A DNA stretch of 64,000 nucleotides from Bacteroidota bacterium (GTDB lineage Bacteria; Bacteroidota; Ignavibacteria; Ignavibacteriales; Melioribacteraceae). The stretch lies in the NCBI GenBank assembly GCA_018818065.1, contig JAHISV010000005.1, positions 788,527 through 852,526 on the forward strand. The letters are read 5' to 3'. The notes under the pieces are model-generated. The model was not told the DNA's origin, ran no database searches, and saw only the letters and a program-made list of their open reading frames with translations. A program made the position numbers and the translations under genes. Positions 1 through 10,930 of the stretch are shown here, piece by piece. The stretch's first letter is position 1; each line of letters begins with the position of its first letter.

Positions 1-2
1 AG

Positions 3-1679
3 GGCAATTCAGTTCAGGTAGGTGATATTGGCTGGGGTGAAGTCGATTTTAAGGGTTTTACTCTCTCTACCGATACCCAGGTAACTATTAAAGGTGAGGG
101 AGGGTATTATGATGAATGGGATGACGACCTACTATTTTATGGTTGGATATTGGATAGCCAGAGCCGTGAGGTTGTATGGAGCCTGATTGAAGACAATAAG
201 AATTCCAGAAGAAAACGAAGAGATGGTAACTTTCAATTTGATGAAAAGTTACAGTTGAAAGCTGGAGATTACGAGGTTTATTATACAGGAATGTACGATC
301 GTGATGATAATAACTGGAATTTTGGAGATGTCCTCAGTGAAATTTTCGGATCAAAAAAGAGCAAGCGTAATAGAAGGGCTAAGGGAGAGTTAAGCATGAC
401 TGTTTCTGGCCCATCCGGTGTATTCAAAGCCAACGACGGAAGAAAAGTTGTTGATAAAATGTCTAAGGATGCAATCGTTTCTTTTATAAGAATGGGCGAC
501 GATGAATACGAAAAAGCAAGCTTCACTCTAGAAAAAGATGTAGTAGTTACTATCTATGCGCTTGGCGAAGGTCGAAGAAGTTCCGCCTACGATGTTGGCT
601 GGATATATGACGAAATTAATCATAGAAAAGTATGGGAAATGGAACCACGTGCCGGGGATCACGCTGGCGGTGGCTCGAAAAATGTTTTAATCGATGATGA
701 AATTACCTTAAAAAAAGGAACCTATACTGTTCATTATGTTACGGATGACTCCCACTCGTTTAGAGAGTGGAATGTAATGCCTCCTTCCGATCCACAATTT
801 TGGGGTATCTCAATTTGGGTAAAAAATGATGAGGATATGAAATATTTCAAAAAGAGTGTAAAAGTAAGTGAAACGGAACCAATAGTTGACTTAACAAAAG
901 CTCGTGATGATGAGTATTTATCTCAAGGAATGAAAATTAAGTCAACTGTAGATCTTAGAATATTATGCCTTGGGGAGGCTGGTAATCGTAAAACGATGGC
1001 AGACTATGGCTGGATCACAAATGCAGAAACAAGAGAAATAGTTTGGGAAATGACATGGCGTAAATCTGACCATGCAGGTGGCGACGAAAAAAACAGAATG
1101 GTTGATGAGGTTGTAACATTTAAGCCAGGCAATTATATAGTTTACTATGTTACCGATGGCTCTCATTCATATAGAGACTGGAATTCATCCGCGCCTTATG
1201 ATAAAGAGAAATGGGGAATAAGCATCCTCCCTGTAAAGGAATCGGATAGAAGCAGTGTCGTTTTATACGATGAGAAGGACTTCCACTCAGAAAAAGTTAT
1301 TGCTGAAATCATTCGTGTGAGAGATGATGAGTATGAAAAAACGAAATTTACACTTAAGCAACGTACTAAAGTTCGTATAATAGCAATTGGCGAAGGTGAG
1401 TCGCGAGACGGTTATTCAAGACGGAGCAGAGGGGAAATGTTTGATTTTGGGTGGATTGAGAAAGATGATAATGGAAAAATAGTCTGGGAAATGACTTATG
1501 CTAATACTGAGCATGCCGGCGGTGCAAAGAAGAACAGGAAGGCTAATGAAGTAATTGAACTGGAAGCAGGGACGTACAAACTTTGTTATGAAACTGATGG
1601 TTCTCACTCGTACAGAGACTGGAATGATTCCCCGCCTCATGATGCTGATAAGTATGGAATAACCGTGCTGAAGGAATAA
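3..1679 (+). CDS. Tandem-repeat, probably extracellular protein (5' truncated by window edge)
   Basis: The reading frame is open from the first complete codon at base 3, so the true start lies outside the window; the first possible internal start, a TTG at 150, falls inside a repeat and is not a real start. The product is built from four copies of a module of about 115 residues, at about 3-390 (partial), 486-830, 898-1245 and 1312-1676. Each full module opens with a DDEY-type segment and a beta-rich stretch ending in GEG or GEA, then carries GWI...VWEM, a conserved HAGG..KN motif, a G(T/N)Y..(Y/H)Y(V/E)TD strand and SHS(Y/F)R(D/E)WN followed by PxD and (W/Y)GI. This pattern suggests repeated beta-sandwich domains. 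No enzyme motif is visible and I do not recognise the family. A terminator follows at 1702. Confidence 0.8.
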   Translation, partial: GNSVQVGDIGWGEVDFKGFTLSTDTQVTIKGEGGYYDEWDDDLLFYGWILDSQSREVVWSLIEDNKNSRRKRRDGNFQFDEKLQLKAGDYEVYYTGMYDRDDNNWNFGDVLSEIFGSKKSKRNRRAKGELSMTVSGPSGVFKANDGRKVVDKMSKDAIVSFIRMGDDEYEKASFTLEKDVVVTIYALGEGRRSSAYDVGWIYDEINHRKVWEMEPRAGDHAGGGSKNVLIDDEITLKKGTYTVHYVTDDSHSFREWNVMPPSDPQFWGISIWVKNDEDMKYFKKSVKVSETEPIVDLTKARDDEYLSQGMKIKSTVDLRILCLGEAGNRKTMADYGWITNAETREIVWEMTWRKSDHAGGDEKNRMVDEVVTFKPGNYIVYYVTDGSHSYRDWNSSAPYDKEKWGISILPVKESDRSSVVLYDEKDFHSEKVIAEIIRVRDDEYEKTKFTLKQRTKVRIIAIGEGESRDGYSRRSRGEMFDFGWIEKDDNGKIVWEMTYANTEHAGGAKKNRKANEVIELEAGTYKLCYETDGSHSYRDWNDSPPHDADKYGITVLKE

Positions 1680-1701
1680 TATAATTATATACCTACTTAA
1701 A

Positions 1702-1758
1702 AAGGCACAATAAATCCTGTAAAATTTTTTATAGATTATTGTGCCTTACCTTTTTTTA
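1702..1758 (+). terminator. Rho-independent terminator after the repeat protein
   Basis: A perfect 12-bp stem (AAGGCACAATAA at 1702-1713 with its complement at 1736-1747) encloses a 22-nt AT-rich loop and is followed within a few bases by a run of seven T. It lies 23 bases after the stop codon at 1679. Confidence 0.7.
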
Positions 1759-1949
1759 ATGACGTTTTTAAGAATCTTCGGTGTAGAACAAAACTTTCAA
1801 TTAAACTGAAATTGTGATTCAAACAGAGATCACTTTTCTGAGGTCAGACCACAATAGCCCAAAACTGATTGCTCACATTAACAGACTTGCTCTCATGTTA
1901 AATCAGGTTGATAGATATTGAATTAATAATTGAAGAGTTGTAACTAAAC
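1759..1949. other. Intergenic stretch with nothing recognisable
   Basis: This AT-rich spacer between two terminators, part of a 335-base gap between genes, shows no plausible small gene, RNA gene or repeat. Confidence 0.5.
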
Positions 1950-1986
1950 AAATAAAAACCCCGCATCCAAACAAGGATACGGGGTT
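1950..1986 (-). terminator. Terminator for the OmpA/TSP3 gene (minus strand)
   Basis: The arms 1957-1968 and 1975-1986 pair over 12 bp around a 6-nt loop. The single imperfect pair is G-U when read on the minus strand, and on that strand the stem is followed by GGTTTTTATTT. It is 28 bases beyond the stop codon of the minus-strand gene. Confidence 0.8.
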
Positions 1987-2014
1987 AATTGAATAATTAA
2001 TCAGTCAGAAAATC

Positions 2015-3490
2015 CTACATGCTATCAGTTCTTTTAACTTCAACACTTCTGTTTTTCATTCTGTTTGCTTTACTGTTGTTTGGTACAAGCGGGCTATCTT
2101 CGCCAACCCACTCAACAGCTATTTTTGCTTCATCAACACCTTTCTTAACAAGATAATTGTGAGCAGCTTTTGCACGTTTTTCAGAAAGTTTCATGTTATA
2201 AGCTTTTGACCCGATATCACAAGTATGACCGATGAGCTTAATAGTAACTTCTTCATTCGTTTCCATAATTGAAGCAACTTCGTCAAGAATTTCAGCTCCG
2301 GCACTTGTAACAATAGCTTTGTCAAAATCGAAAAGTATGTTATCAATTTCAAAAACTATTTCCATTTTTGGAACATCATCACTTGCGTCTTTTGGGTTAG
2401 TTCCGTTTTTAACTTCCTGACCATCCTGAACGGTTCCACCATCTGTATCAGCATTTAGTGGGTCAGTAGTATACTTCATAACTTCTTCGCCATCTTCAAG
2501 TCCGTCCATATCAGTGTCGGTTTTGAATGGGCTTGTTTTATACTTGTTAACTTCGTCGCCGTCGTTAAGACCATCACCATCAGTATCAGGAACATTTGGA
2601 TCAGTTTTATGCTTCATTAACTCATCATAATCATTTAATCCGTCATTGTCTGTATCCATCATGTTAGGATTTGTTTTGTGTTTCTTAACTTCGTCGTAAT
2701 CGTTCAATCCGTCTTTATCACTATCGGCATTTAACGGATCAGTTTTAAAGGTTTTAAATTCTTCGCCATCCCTTAAACCATCACCATCTGTGTCGGCATT
2801 ATTAGGGTCAGTGCCAAGTTCTTTTTCTTCTGCATTTGTTAACCCGTCATTATCGTTGTCAGCATTTGGATTTTCCGGGGCAAATAATAATCCTAAACCA
2901 AAGTTCCAGTAAGCATCATTAAAGTCACCTTTTGCATAATAGTTTAGATCGTCAGCAAAAGAATAATTAATGCCGGCAGCAACATCTAATAATAGCTCAT
3001 CGCTTAGTTTAAATTCTGCGCCAAGTCCAAAAGGAATAACAGCAGTAATTCCATCTTCCTCTACAGGTTGAGGGGAAGCAGCGCCACCCAGAGATGATTT
3101 TACGTCAGCGGAATAGCTAAGTAAACCAATACCGCCATATAAGTATGGATTCCAATCATCAGACTCTACAGGTGAAAAAAGTAACCTGACGTCTATTGGG
3201 ATTAGATTTGCAGAGTAAGAGTTCTCATTGTTATCTTTACCGTTCATTTTGCCAAATCCAGCACCAATTTCTAAATCAAGTGGGCTATTTAGCTCAAAAC
3301 GAGCTAAAGCTCTTGCCAGGAAGCCTAATTCGATACCATTATCCAGGGCAAAGTCATTTGAAGTGATAATCCCATGCACTTGTCCACCAATTTTCCAGCC
3401 ATAGTCATTAAACTGTGCCTGAATTTTCGTTGGTGAAAAAACTAAAAAAAACATGAAAATACATAAAAAAGTAGTAGCTTTTTTAAACAT
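2015..3490 (-). CDS. OmpA-family outer membrane protein with thrombospondin type 3 repeats
   Basis: This is an outer-membrane protein anchored to peptidoglycan. The ATG at 3490 is chosen over the longer frame to 3556 because it is preceded by GGGAG at proper spacing and starts a clear signal peptide (MFKKATTFLC... ending around IQA-Q). Residues of about 25-210 are beta-rich and look like an outer-membrane barrel. Next come about six calcium-binding type-3 repeats rich in D.D.DG (roughly residues 215-370). A C-terminal OmpA peptidoglycan-binding domain follows (about 385-490; DFD near its start, then LIGHTC, SEKRA and a final NRSVEV). The gene stands alone with its own terminator. The overall organisation is common in the FCB group and nothing is missing. 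Confidence 0.92.
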   Translation of the reverse strand: MFKKATTFLCIFMFFLVFSPTKIQAQFNDYGWKIGGQVHGIITSNDFALDNGIELGFLARALARFELNSPLDLEIGAGFGKMNGKDNNENSYSANLIPIDVRLLFSPVESDDWNPYLYGGIGLLSYSADVKSSLGGAASPQPVEEDGITAVIPFGLGAEFKLSDELLLDVAAGINYSFADDLNYYAKGDFNDAYWNFGLGLLFAPENPNADNDNDGLTNAEEKELGTDPNNADTDGDGLRDGEEFKTFKTDPLNADSDKDGLNDYDEVKKHKTNPNMMDTDNDGLNDYDELMKHKTDPNVPDTDGDGLNDGDEVNKYKTSPFKTDTDMDGLEDGEEVMKYTTDPLNADTDGGTVQDGQEVKNGTNPKDASDDVPKMEIVFEIDNILFDFDKAIVTSAGAEILDEVASIMETNEEVTIKLIGHTCDIGSKAYNMKLSEKRAKAAHNYLVKKGVDEAKIAVEWVGEDSPLVPNNSKANRMKNRSVEVKRTDSM

Positions 3491-3693
3491 ACTAACTCCC
3501 ATTAATTGAATGAAAAATATATTTTGTTTTGTTTGCGCCCGTTGTAAGTACACCATTTGAGTACGAATGTTAAATTATACTCATTTTTTGTTGTCCAACG
3601 ATTAAGTTATTCCAAAATTTATAATATCTCAAGAAGAAAATTTTCTAATAGATATAAATTGTTAAGTAAAAAACAGGCAAAATAGTTCACTTT

Positions 3694-4488
3694 TTGTATA
3701 ATTTTAAGCGAGATTTATTAGTAACAAAGGTTTTAAAGAAAGATATTATTAATTTTCAGATCATATTAAAACTACTTGATGAGGTGAGTTTGAATAATAA
3801 TACTTCTTTGATTCTGTTAAGATTGAAATCTTATCTAATTAGTTTAATTGATTCTCCATCAGAGGGGGGAGATGACCTTAAATTTACACTCGAATTTTTG
3901 GAACGTAAGTATCCCGACTCAAAAAAAAAAATACTTGAATTTCTAACCGGTAGTAAAATATTCTCAGATTCAGAAATAGCATTCAGCACTAATTTTAAAG
4001 ATCTTTTGGTGTCCGCTAAAAGTACCGGTGGTTCACCTGACCTTTTAACTATGCTGGAAGACTTTAAAATACGGGCGGACGATTTACTACTTGAAAGCAT
4101 CCAGTCTGAGCGAATTCGAAAAAATCGTGATGAGCAAATTAAGCAAATTATTGCCTTATTAATGAATTTAGGGAATGAATGGATCAACAGAGTTCAAATT
4201 GAGGATAATATAGATGACTTTTCGCGATTAGATGAGGAAGAGGTATTACGACCGGATGAAGAAACTATACTCGATTCTTTGAGCAACAAGACAAGCGTAT
4301 CATTTACCAAAATATCAACCCTGAATTTAATTTATCTGAAATTGTTTTCAGATTATCTATTTGCCAATGGTGGAAATATTTCACTTAAAAATTTTATTGA
4401 AAAGCTGGATAAAATAAGAAATGATGTGGATCGAAAATATAAAAAGCTATTTGATGAACACGGGCTTGGTAACCCGGGTGAGGAATAA
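3694..4488 (+). CDS. Hypothetical protein, charged and helical
   Basis: This 264-residue protein is probably cytoplasmic, with no signal peptide or membrane segment. It is rich in Lys, Glu, Asp and Leu and predicted by eye to be almost entirely helical. I do not recognise the family. The start is a TTG at 3694; the ribosome-binding site (CAGG about 15 bases upstream) is poor and no in-frame ATG exists before about residue 120, so the start is uncertain. It converges on tRNA-Arg, whose 3' end is 4 bases past the stop codon. The opposite-strand frame at 3831-4187 is a shadow. Confidence 0.65.
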   Translation: MYNFKRDLLVTKVLKKDIINFQIILKLLDEVSLNNNTSLILLRLKSYLISLIDSPSEGGDDLKFTLEFLERKYPDSKKKILEFLTGSKIFSDSEIAFSTNFKDLLVSAKSTGGSPDLLTMLEDFKIRADDLLLESIQSERIRKNRDEQIKQIIALLMNLGNEWINRVQIEDNIDDFSRLDEEEVLRPDEETILDSLSNKTSVSFTKISTLNLIYLKLFSDYLFANGGNISLKNFIEKLDKIRNDVDRKYKKLFDEHGLGNPGEE

Positions 4489-4491
4489 AAG

Positions 4492-4565
<74 letters not shown>

Positions 4566-4723
4566 TAATAAAAATAGCTCGATTACTAAAGAAGCTATTC
4601 AAACAAAATAATGTTTTTCATGCTTATTCCATTCCAATCATAGCATTTACTGGATCAGGAATTACATGGGGGTAAAAATTGATCATAAATATAATAAAAA
4701 TGATTGGTGTAAAAACACAGAAA

Positions 4724-5626
4724 TCAGGCTCTGCGGCCTCTCACAAAGTCAATCAATTTATCGATGTGAGCTTTTTCGTCACTAGAAAGAATATGTTCTA
4801 CCACATCATAATTAATTTGAAGCCATCTGACGTTTACATTTTTCGCAGCATTTTCCAGCTCTACATTATAAGTCTCTGGATCTTCGAATATCTTTGCAGA
4901 AAATCTTGCAGCTGCTCTTAGATTTACGACCTTACTTTGTTTATTATCGGTAATGATTTTCATCAAGTCCCAGGTAAAATCTTTGTAATTATCGCAAATA
5001 CTAATGGCTGCCATCCCTGCTTTTTCAGATAATTCAGGTTTCCCTAAGGAATTAATGGTTTGATCTGAACCGATAGACAACAATGTTTTTATAACTTTAT
5101 CTGCTTCATATTTTTTGGTTAACGCGAGAGCCGCCAATCTGTCAACAGCTATAGAAACTGCATCAGGTAATCTTTCCTTAGCCAAATCAGCTATTGCTTT
5201 ATTCCTGAAATCTTTAGCCAACTTAATAACTTCTTCATATTTTCCGGCTTGCACCAGTTTTTCAAGTCTTTGCCCGGTTTCTTCAGGAGCCTCATCAGCA
5301 TTTTTCTTTCTTAAATCATCCCAACCAGAACCCCGGTTTAACGATGCCATACCTGTTACTTGAGTTTTCTTGATCTTATCCATCAATTCTTTTGTGTCAT
5401 TATCATGAGGCCAAACATCCATACTATTTAACATCAACTTACTCAAAACCAATTCGTGATGACCATGATCTATATTGAAACTGACAAGCAATTCTCCACC
5501 AAGTTCGCCATATCTTAAAGCACTCATTACCATATTGGGATTATGGTCTTTGAGCTTTTTAAGAAGCTCTTTGATTTTATCAACTTCCTTCTTATTCGAT
5601 TTTACTATTACTTTTGCAAAGTCCAT
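4724..5626 (-). CDS. Hypothetical helical-repeat-like protein
   Basis: This 300-residue soluble protein has no signal peptide. The ATG at 5626 is preferred to a TTG at 5656 because a GGGA sequence precedes it and the upstream residues look untranslated. The first 120 or so residues (MDFAKVIVKSNKKEV..., then GELGGELLVSFNID) look like an alpha/beta domain. The rest, from about residue 130, is a run of paired helices (LVQAGKYEEVIKLAKDF, RLAALALTKKYEAD) resembling HEAT- or TPR-like repeats. No catalytic motif is visible and I cannot name a family. It stands alone, divergent from eno. Confidence 0.8.
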   Translation of the reverse strand: MDFAKVIVKSNKKEVDKIKELLKKLKDHNPNMVMSALRYGELGGELLVSFNIDHGHHELVLSKLMLNSMDVWPHDNDTKELMDKIKKTQVTGMASLNRGSGWDDLRKKNADEAPEETGQRLEKLVQAGKYEEVIKLAKDFRNKAIADLAKERLPDAVSIAVDRLAALALTKKYEADKVIKTLLSIGSDQTINSLGKPELSEKAGMAAISICDNYKDFTWDLMKIITDNKQSKVVNLRAAARFSAKIFEDPETYNVELENAAKNVNVRWLQINYDVVEHILSSDEKAHIDKLIDFVRGRRA

Positions 5627-7250
<1,624 letters not shown>

Positions 7251-7282
7251 CAAGTAACTCTTAAAATGATAAATTTACATTG

Positions 7283-7312
7283 AAAGCGTCTGTAGTCAGG
7301 CGCTTTTTTTGT
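7283..7312 (+). terminator. Terminator of eno
   Basis: A 10-bp stem (AAAGCGTCTG with CAGGCGCTTT, one G-U pair) and a 4-base loop are followed by seven T residues. Confidence 0.85.
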
Positions 7313-7350
7313 CTTAAAAAATTTCTTTCAACATATTGTATGAGGGTACA

Positions 7351-8733
7351 ATGGCTGAAAATAAGCTTACTAAGGTGAATAACCTTATTAAGAAAAATAA
7401 CATAGAGGTTATTGATCTTAAAGCTATCGATTTAACAGGAAGACTTCATCATATTTCCTTACCGGTTCATGAGAACATTATGAAGCAGTTAATGCACGAT
7501 GGTGTGGGATTTGATGGATCCAGTTATGGTTTTAGAAAAGTAGAAAATAGTGATATGATTATGGTTCCGGATCTTGATACAGCAGTTATTGATCCTTTCC
7601 GCGATGCTCCTACACTAAGTTTTTATTCAAATATTTTTCTGACGGACAAGGCTCGCACTCAGTTTGGTCAGGATGGACGTTTAATTATTAAAAATACTGA
7701 AGCACTTCTGAAAAAAACTACTGGTGCCGACACGTGCATGTGGGGCCCCGAGTTTGAGTTTTACATTTTTAGTGATGTTGCATATGACACCAGAACTTCT
7801 GCTTCTTATTATGAAGTTCAGCACGAAGAAGAATTTTACAAACGTGCGTATCATGCTGCTAATCCATTTGATTTATATGATGACTTTAGAGATGAAGCAT
7901 GTAAGATATTCCAAAGTCTTGGAATTAATGTAAAATACCATCATCATGAAGTTGGTGAAAGAGGACAGCAGGAAATTGAAACATATTTCCATCCAAGTTT
8001 GCAAACTGCCGACCATATTATAACTGGCAAGTATATCCTTTTTAATCTGGCAAGGAAGCACAACCTGCACGTTACGTTCATGCCAAAACCAATGTATCAG
8101 CAGGCTGGCAATGGAATGCACTTGCATTTATTCCTTACTAAGAATGGTAAGAATGCCTTCTACAAGAAGGGTGCATATGGTAATATGAACCAATTGGGTC
8201 TCTACTTTATTGGCGGTATGCTTAAACATGCCCCGGCATTGGCAGCTTTTACAAACCCAAGCACAAACTCTTTTAAAAGATTAGTCCCAGGTTTTGAGGC
8301 ACCGGTTGCATTAACATACGGAATGGGTAATCGCGCAAGTGCAATACGTATTCCCAAATATGTAAATAATCCTGATGAAACCAGATTTGAATTCAGACCA
8401 CCGGATGCAACTGCTAATCCATACCTTTGCCTGGCAGCCATGACTCTTGCTGGTATAGATGGTGTGATAAATAAAATAGATCCAATTGCTGAAGGTTATG
8501 GACCATTTGATAAGAACATTTTGGATGAATCAATGGCAGATAAGATTGATTTCCTACCACGCAGTTTGCAGGAAGCTCTTGATGAATTGGGGAAGGATAA
8601 TGACTTCCTCAGGTACAATGGTATTTTTAATGATGAGTTGCTCGACCAATGGACAAAGATAAAGCAGGAAGAGATCAAATCTATTGCAACAATGCCTCAT
8701 CCTTTTGAATACAAAATGTATTTCACACTTTAG
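7351..8733 (+). CDS. glnA: Glutamine synthetase, type I
   Basis: This enzyme makes glutamine from glutamate, ammonia and ATP and is the main ammonia-assimilating enzyme. The ATG at 7351 follows GAGGGT and gives 460 residues, the usual GSI length. Characteristic blocks are GVGFDGSSYGF, EFEFYIF, the catalytic NGMHLHLF, KRLVPGFEAP, NRASAIRIP and RFEFRPPDATANPY. The C-terminal region aligns well with GSI-beta enzymes, except that the segment corresponding to the adenylylation motif NLYDLP reads DKNILDES: the modified tyrosine is Leu391 (codon at 8521). This is odd because an intact glnE lies at 13.2-16 kb and glnB at 19.3 kb. Another glnA elsewhere could be the GlnE target. A terminator follows. 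Confidence 0.96.
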   Translation: MAENKLTKVNNLIKKNNIEVIDLKAIDLTGRLHHISLPVHENIMKQLMHDGVGFDGSSYGFRKVENSDMIMVPDLDTAVIDPFRDAPTLSFYSNIFLTDKARTQFGQDGRLIIKNTEALLKKTTGADTCMWGPEFEFYIFSDVAYDTRTSASYYEVQHEEEFYKRAYHAANPFDLYDDFRDEACKIFQSLGINVKYHHHEVGERGQQEIETYFHPSLQTADHIITGKYILFNLARKHNLHVTFMPKPMYQQAGNGMHLHLFLTKNGKNAFYKKGAYGNMNQLGLYFIGGMLKHAPALAAFTNPSTNSFKRLVPGFEAPVALTYGMGNRASAIRIPKYVNNPDETRFEFRPPDATANPYLCLAAMTLAGIDGVINKIDPIAEGYGPFDKNILDESMADKIDFLPRSLQEALDELGKDNDFLRYNGIFNDELLDQWTKIKQEEIKSIATMPHPFEYKMYFTL

Positions 8734-8763
8734 TACACATTCATTATATTTGCGCTTTATTTT

Positions 8764-8791
8764 AACCCTCGCTTATGCGGGGGTTTCTTTT
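8764..8791 (+). terminator. Terminator of glnA
   Basis: A 9-bp stem (AACCCTCGC with GCGGGGGTT, one G-U) and a TTAT loop are followed by TCTTTTAT. The ATG at 8775 that begins the longest downstream frame lies in this loop and is therefore not a start codon. Confidence 0.8.
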
Positions 8792-8807
8792 ATATCGGGG
8801 AATTCAA

Positions 8808-9692
8808 ATGCCATTCATAGGTGAAATTGCAGCTGTTGTTACAGCGTTTTTGTGGGCTGGTACATCCATTGCTTTTACAGAAGCATCAATAAGGGTTGGA
8901 TCCCTGGTTGTTAACATTACACGAATGGTCTTTGCTGCCATTTATTTAACAATAACTATTCTTCTGTTTAACCTTGATACAGGATTATCCTGGAATCAGA
9001 TTTACTATTTATCACTTAGCGGGTTAATTGGATTAGTCTTTGGTGATGGATTTCTCTTCCGGGCCTTTAAGGAAATAGGTGCCCGGCTTAGTATGTTGCT
9101 AATGGCAATGGTGCCGGCCATTTCAACATTTCTTGCTTTCGTTTTTCTTGGTGAAGTTATCTCGCTCTTTGCCGTAATCGGCATTGCAACTACTACGATT
9201 GGTGTTGCTATAGTTGTATTGCAGCGCAAAGAAAAGGGAACAAGATCAATTCATAAAGCTGGCTTAACATACGGTATTCTGGGCGCTGTAGGGCAGGCTG
9301 TTGGTTTAATTTTTGCGAAGTATGCTTTTAATGAATCCGAGGTAAATGGTTTTGTTGCTACGCTTATCAGAATTGTTCCTTCTATTATAGTTTTATATCC
9401 CGTCACTTTTTTTATTAAGAGCGCTAAAAGACCTTTTAAGATTCTTTTTAATAACCGAAAGGGTTTGATTTACACTGCCATTGGTTCGGTTATTGGACCA
9501 TTTTTGGGTATTACAGGGAGTCTTATTGCAATTTCATATACTTATGTCGGTATCGCCTCTACTTTAATGGCTACTGTTCCTATTATTATGTTGCCTCTGG
9601 TTAAATTCTACTATAAGGAAGAGTTATCTAACATGTCAATTGTTGGAGCATTTATGGCCGTAGCCGGAGTTGCAATTCTATTCCTCACTTAA
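8808..9692 (+). CDS. EamA/DMT-family membrane transporter
   Basis: This protein resembles drug/metabolite transporters of the EamA family, which typically export amino acids or small metabolites; the substrate cannot be told. It has about ten hydrophobic helices in two homologous halves, with the family-like [14 protein letters not shown] in the first helix and [10 protein letters not shown] following helix 3. The start at 8808 ([10 protein letters not shown]) follows GGGGAA; the longer frame from 8775 begins inside the glnA terminator. The last 8 bases overlap the end of the convergent macrodomain gene. Confidence 0.88.
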   Translation: MPFIGEIAAVVTAFLWAGTSIAFTEASIRVGSLVVNITRMVFAAIYLTITILLFNLDTGLSWNQIYYLSLSGLIGLVFGDGFLFRAFKEIGARLSMLLMAMVPAISTFLAFVFLGEVISLFAVIGIATTTIGVAIVVLQRKEKGTRSIHKAGLTYGILGAVGQAVGLIFAKYAFNESEVNGFVATLIRIVPSIIVLYPVTFFIKSAKRPFKILFNNRKGLIYTAIGSVIGPFLGITGSLIAISYTYVGIASTLMATVPIIMLPLVKFYYKEELSNMSIVGAFMAVAGVAILFLT

Positions 9693-10212
9693 CTGAATTT
9701 AACTCTTGAAATATGCTCAGAAATTTTTCGTAATCTGATTTGCTGAACGCGCAAAAGATAACCTTTTCGAACTGCGGTTCTAATTTAAGATATTCACCTA
9801 CGGTGATTAATGCTATTCGGCAGGCCCGTTCGAATGGAAAACCATAAACCCCTGTACTTATTGAAGGAAAGGCTATTGATTTTAAGCCGTGCGCAGCAGC
9901 TATCAGCATCGAGTTATTATAACAGTTTTTCAACAATATATCTTCATTCTTGTTTCCACCACTCCATATGGGACCAACAGTATGTACAACATGCCTAGCG
10001 GGGAGATTATATCCTCCTGTGATTTTTGCCTCGCCGGTTAGACATCCATTTAACGTTTTGCATTCAATCAAAAGTTCGGAACCCGCTGCACGATGAATAG
10101 CACCATCAACACCCCCGCCTCCAAGCAGAGTAGAGTTTGCGGCATTTACAATTGCGTCAGTTTGCAATAAGGTTATGTCCCCTTGAATTATTTCTATTCT
10201 CTTATCAATCAT
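9685..10212 (-). CDS. Macrodomain protein (ADP-ribose-binding, MacroD/YmdB-like)
   Basis: Proteins of this family bind ADP-ribose and often hydrolyse O-acetyl-ADP-ribose or mono-ADP-ribosylated proteins. The 175 residues are one macrodomain. The ligand loops are visible as GDIT near residue 11, [18 protein letters not shown] at about 24-41, and [10 protein letters not shown] at about 116-125. The catalytic-loop Asn and Asp (NAAN, GVD) are present. The ATG at 10212 follows GGTGAG. It is the second gene of a pair with the DUF985 gene (7 bases apart), and its 3' end overlaps the EamA gene by 8 bases. Confidence 0.93.
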   Translation of the reverse strand: MIDKRIEIIQGDITLLQTDAIVNAANSTLLGGGGVDGAIHRAAGSELLIECKTLNGCLTGEAKITGGYNLPARHVVHTVGPIWSGGNKNEDILLKNCYNNSMLIAAAHGLKSIAFPSISTGVYGFPFERACRIALITVGEYLKLEPQFEKVIFCAFSKSDYEKFLSIFQELNSVK

Positions 10213-10219
10213 TTTGCTC

Positions 10220-10720
10220 TCACCTCAATGTCAATTTTTTTAGAAGCTCAATTTGTTCAGGGAAAGTACTGCTTAATTTACCTGCTTCGGCGAGTTCAAA
10301 ATCATTAAAATCGAACCCGGGTGATACCACACAGCTAACCAATCCATAAGTTGACTTGTCTAACAGCTCAGATGCAAACCAGGCACCATGAGGAATAACA
10401 ATTTGAAAATCCTCACCTTCATCTATTTTACACCCAAGAATTCGTTTTGTATATCCTCTGATTTGGTCAAATTTATGGATGATAAAAGATGAACCAGAGT
10501 GATAATACCATATTTCATCAGATTTTAATCTATGGAGATGAGAAATTTGCTCCTCTTCAAGCATAAAGTAGATACTCGTACTAAATTTTCTCTCACCCTT
10601 AAAACGGGGCGGCAAAGCACTATGCGAAATTGATTCTTCAGATCTATAAACTTCTTTATAATATCCGCCCTCGGGATGACTAACAAGTTCCAATTTCTCA
10701 ATAATATCTTTACTCTTCAT
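10220..10720 (-). CDS. DUF985-type cupin protein
   Basis: This 166-residue protein matches the cupin_5/DUF985 family, a small beta-barrel fold of uncertain function. Diagnostic stretches are [13 protein letters not shown] near the N-terminus, [28 protein letters not shown] and a C-terminal [14 protein letters not shown]. The ATG at 10720 is preceded by a good GAGGAG. It is co-directional with, and 7 bases upstream of, the macrodomain gene, so the two are probably one transcript. Confidence 0.93.
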   Translation of the reverse strand: MKSKDIIEKLELVSHPEGGYYKEVYRSEESISHSALPPRFKGERKFSTSIYFMLEEEQISHLHRLKSDEIWYYHSGSSFIIHKFDQIRGYTKRILGCKIDEGEDFQIVIPHGAWFASELLDKSTYGLVSCVVSPGFDFNDFELAEAGKLSSTFPEQIELLKKLTLR

Positions 10721-10930
10721 AAATTTTTCTCCTCAAATTCTAAAATTCTTTCAGAATTTATAAAATTCTTTGATCATCTTCCCTAAGAAAAACGTTTCTA
10801 ATGGAGCCATAAGATAGATGTTTCTCGTTTTGAGACAAAACAGAAGTAAAAAAACGACTGTTTTCTAACAACAAAATGGCACAATACTTGAAGTGCTAAC
10901 TAATGGTTTGTAAACTAAATGTAGGATGCT

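Noticed and set aside
281..526. Opposite-strand frame inside the repeat protein, and many like it elsewhere
   Set aside because: It lies fully in a clearly coding region on the other strand and has no ribosome-binding site or family motif.
8775..8807. N-terminal extension of the EamA gene
   Set aside because: Its ATG is in the loop of the glnA terminator and the next ATG has a good ribosome-binding site.
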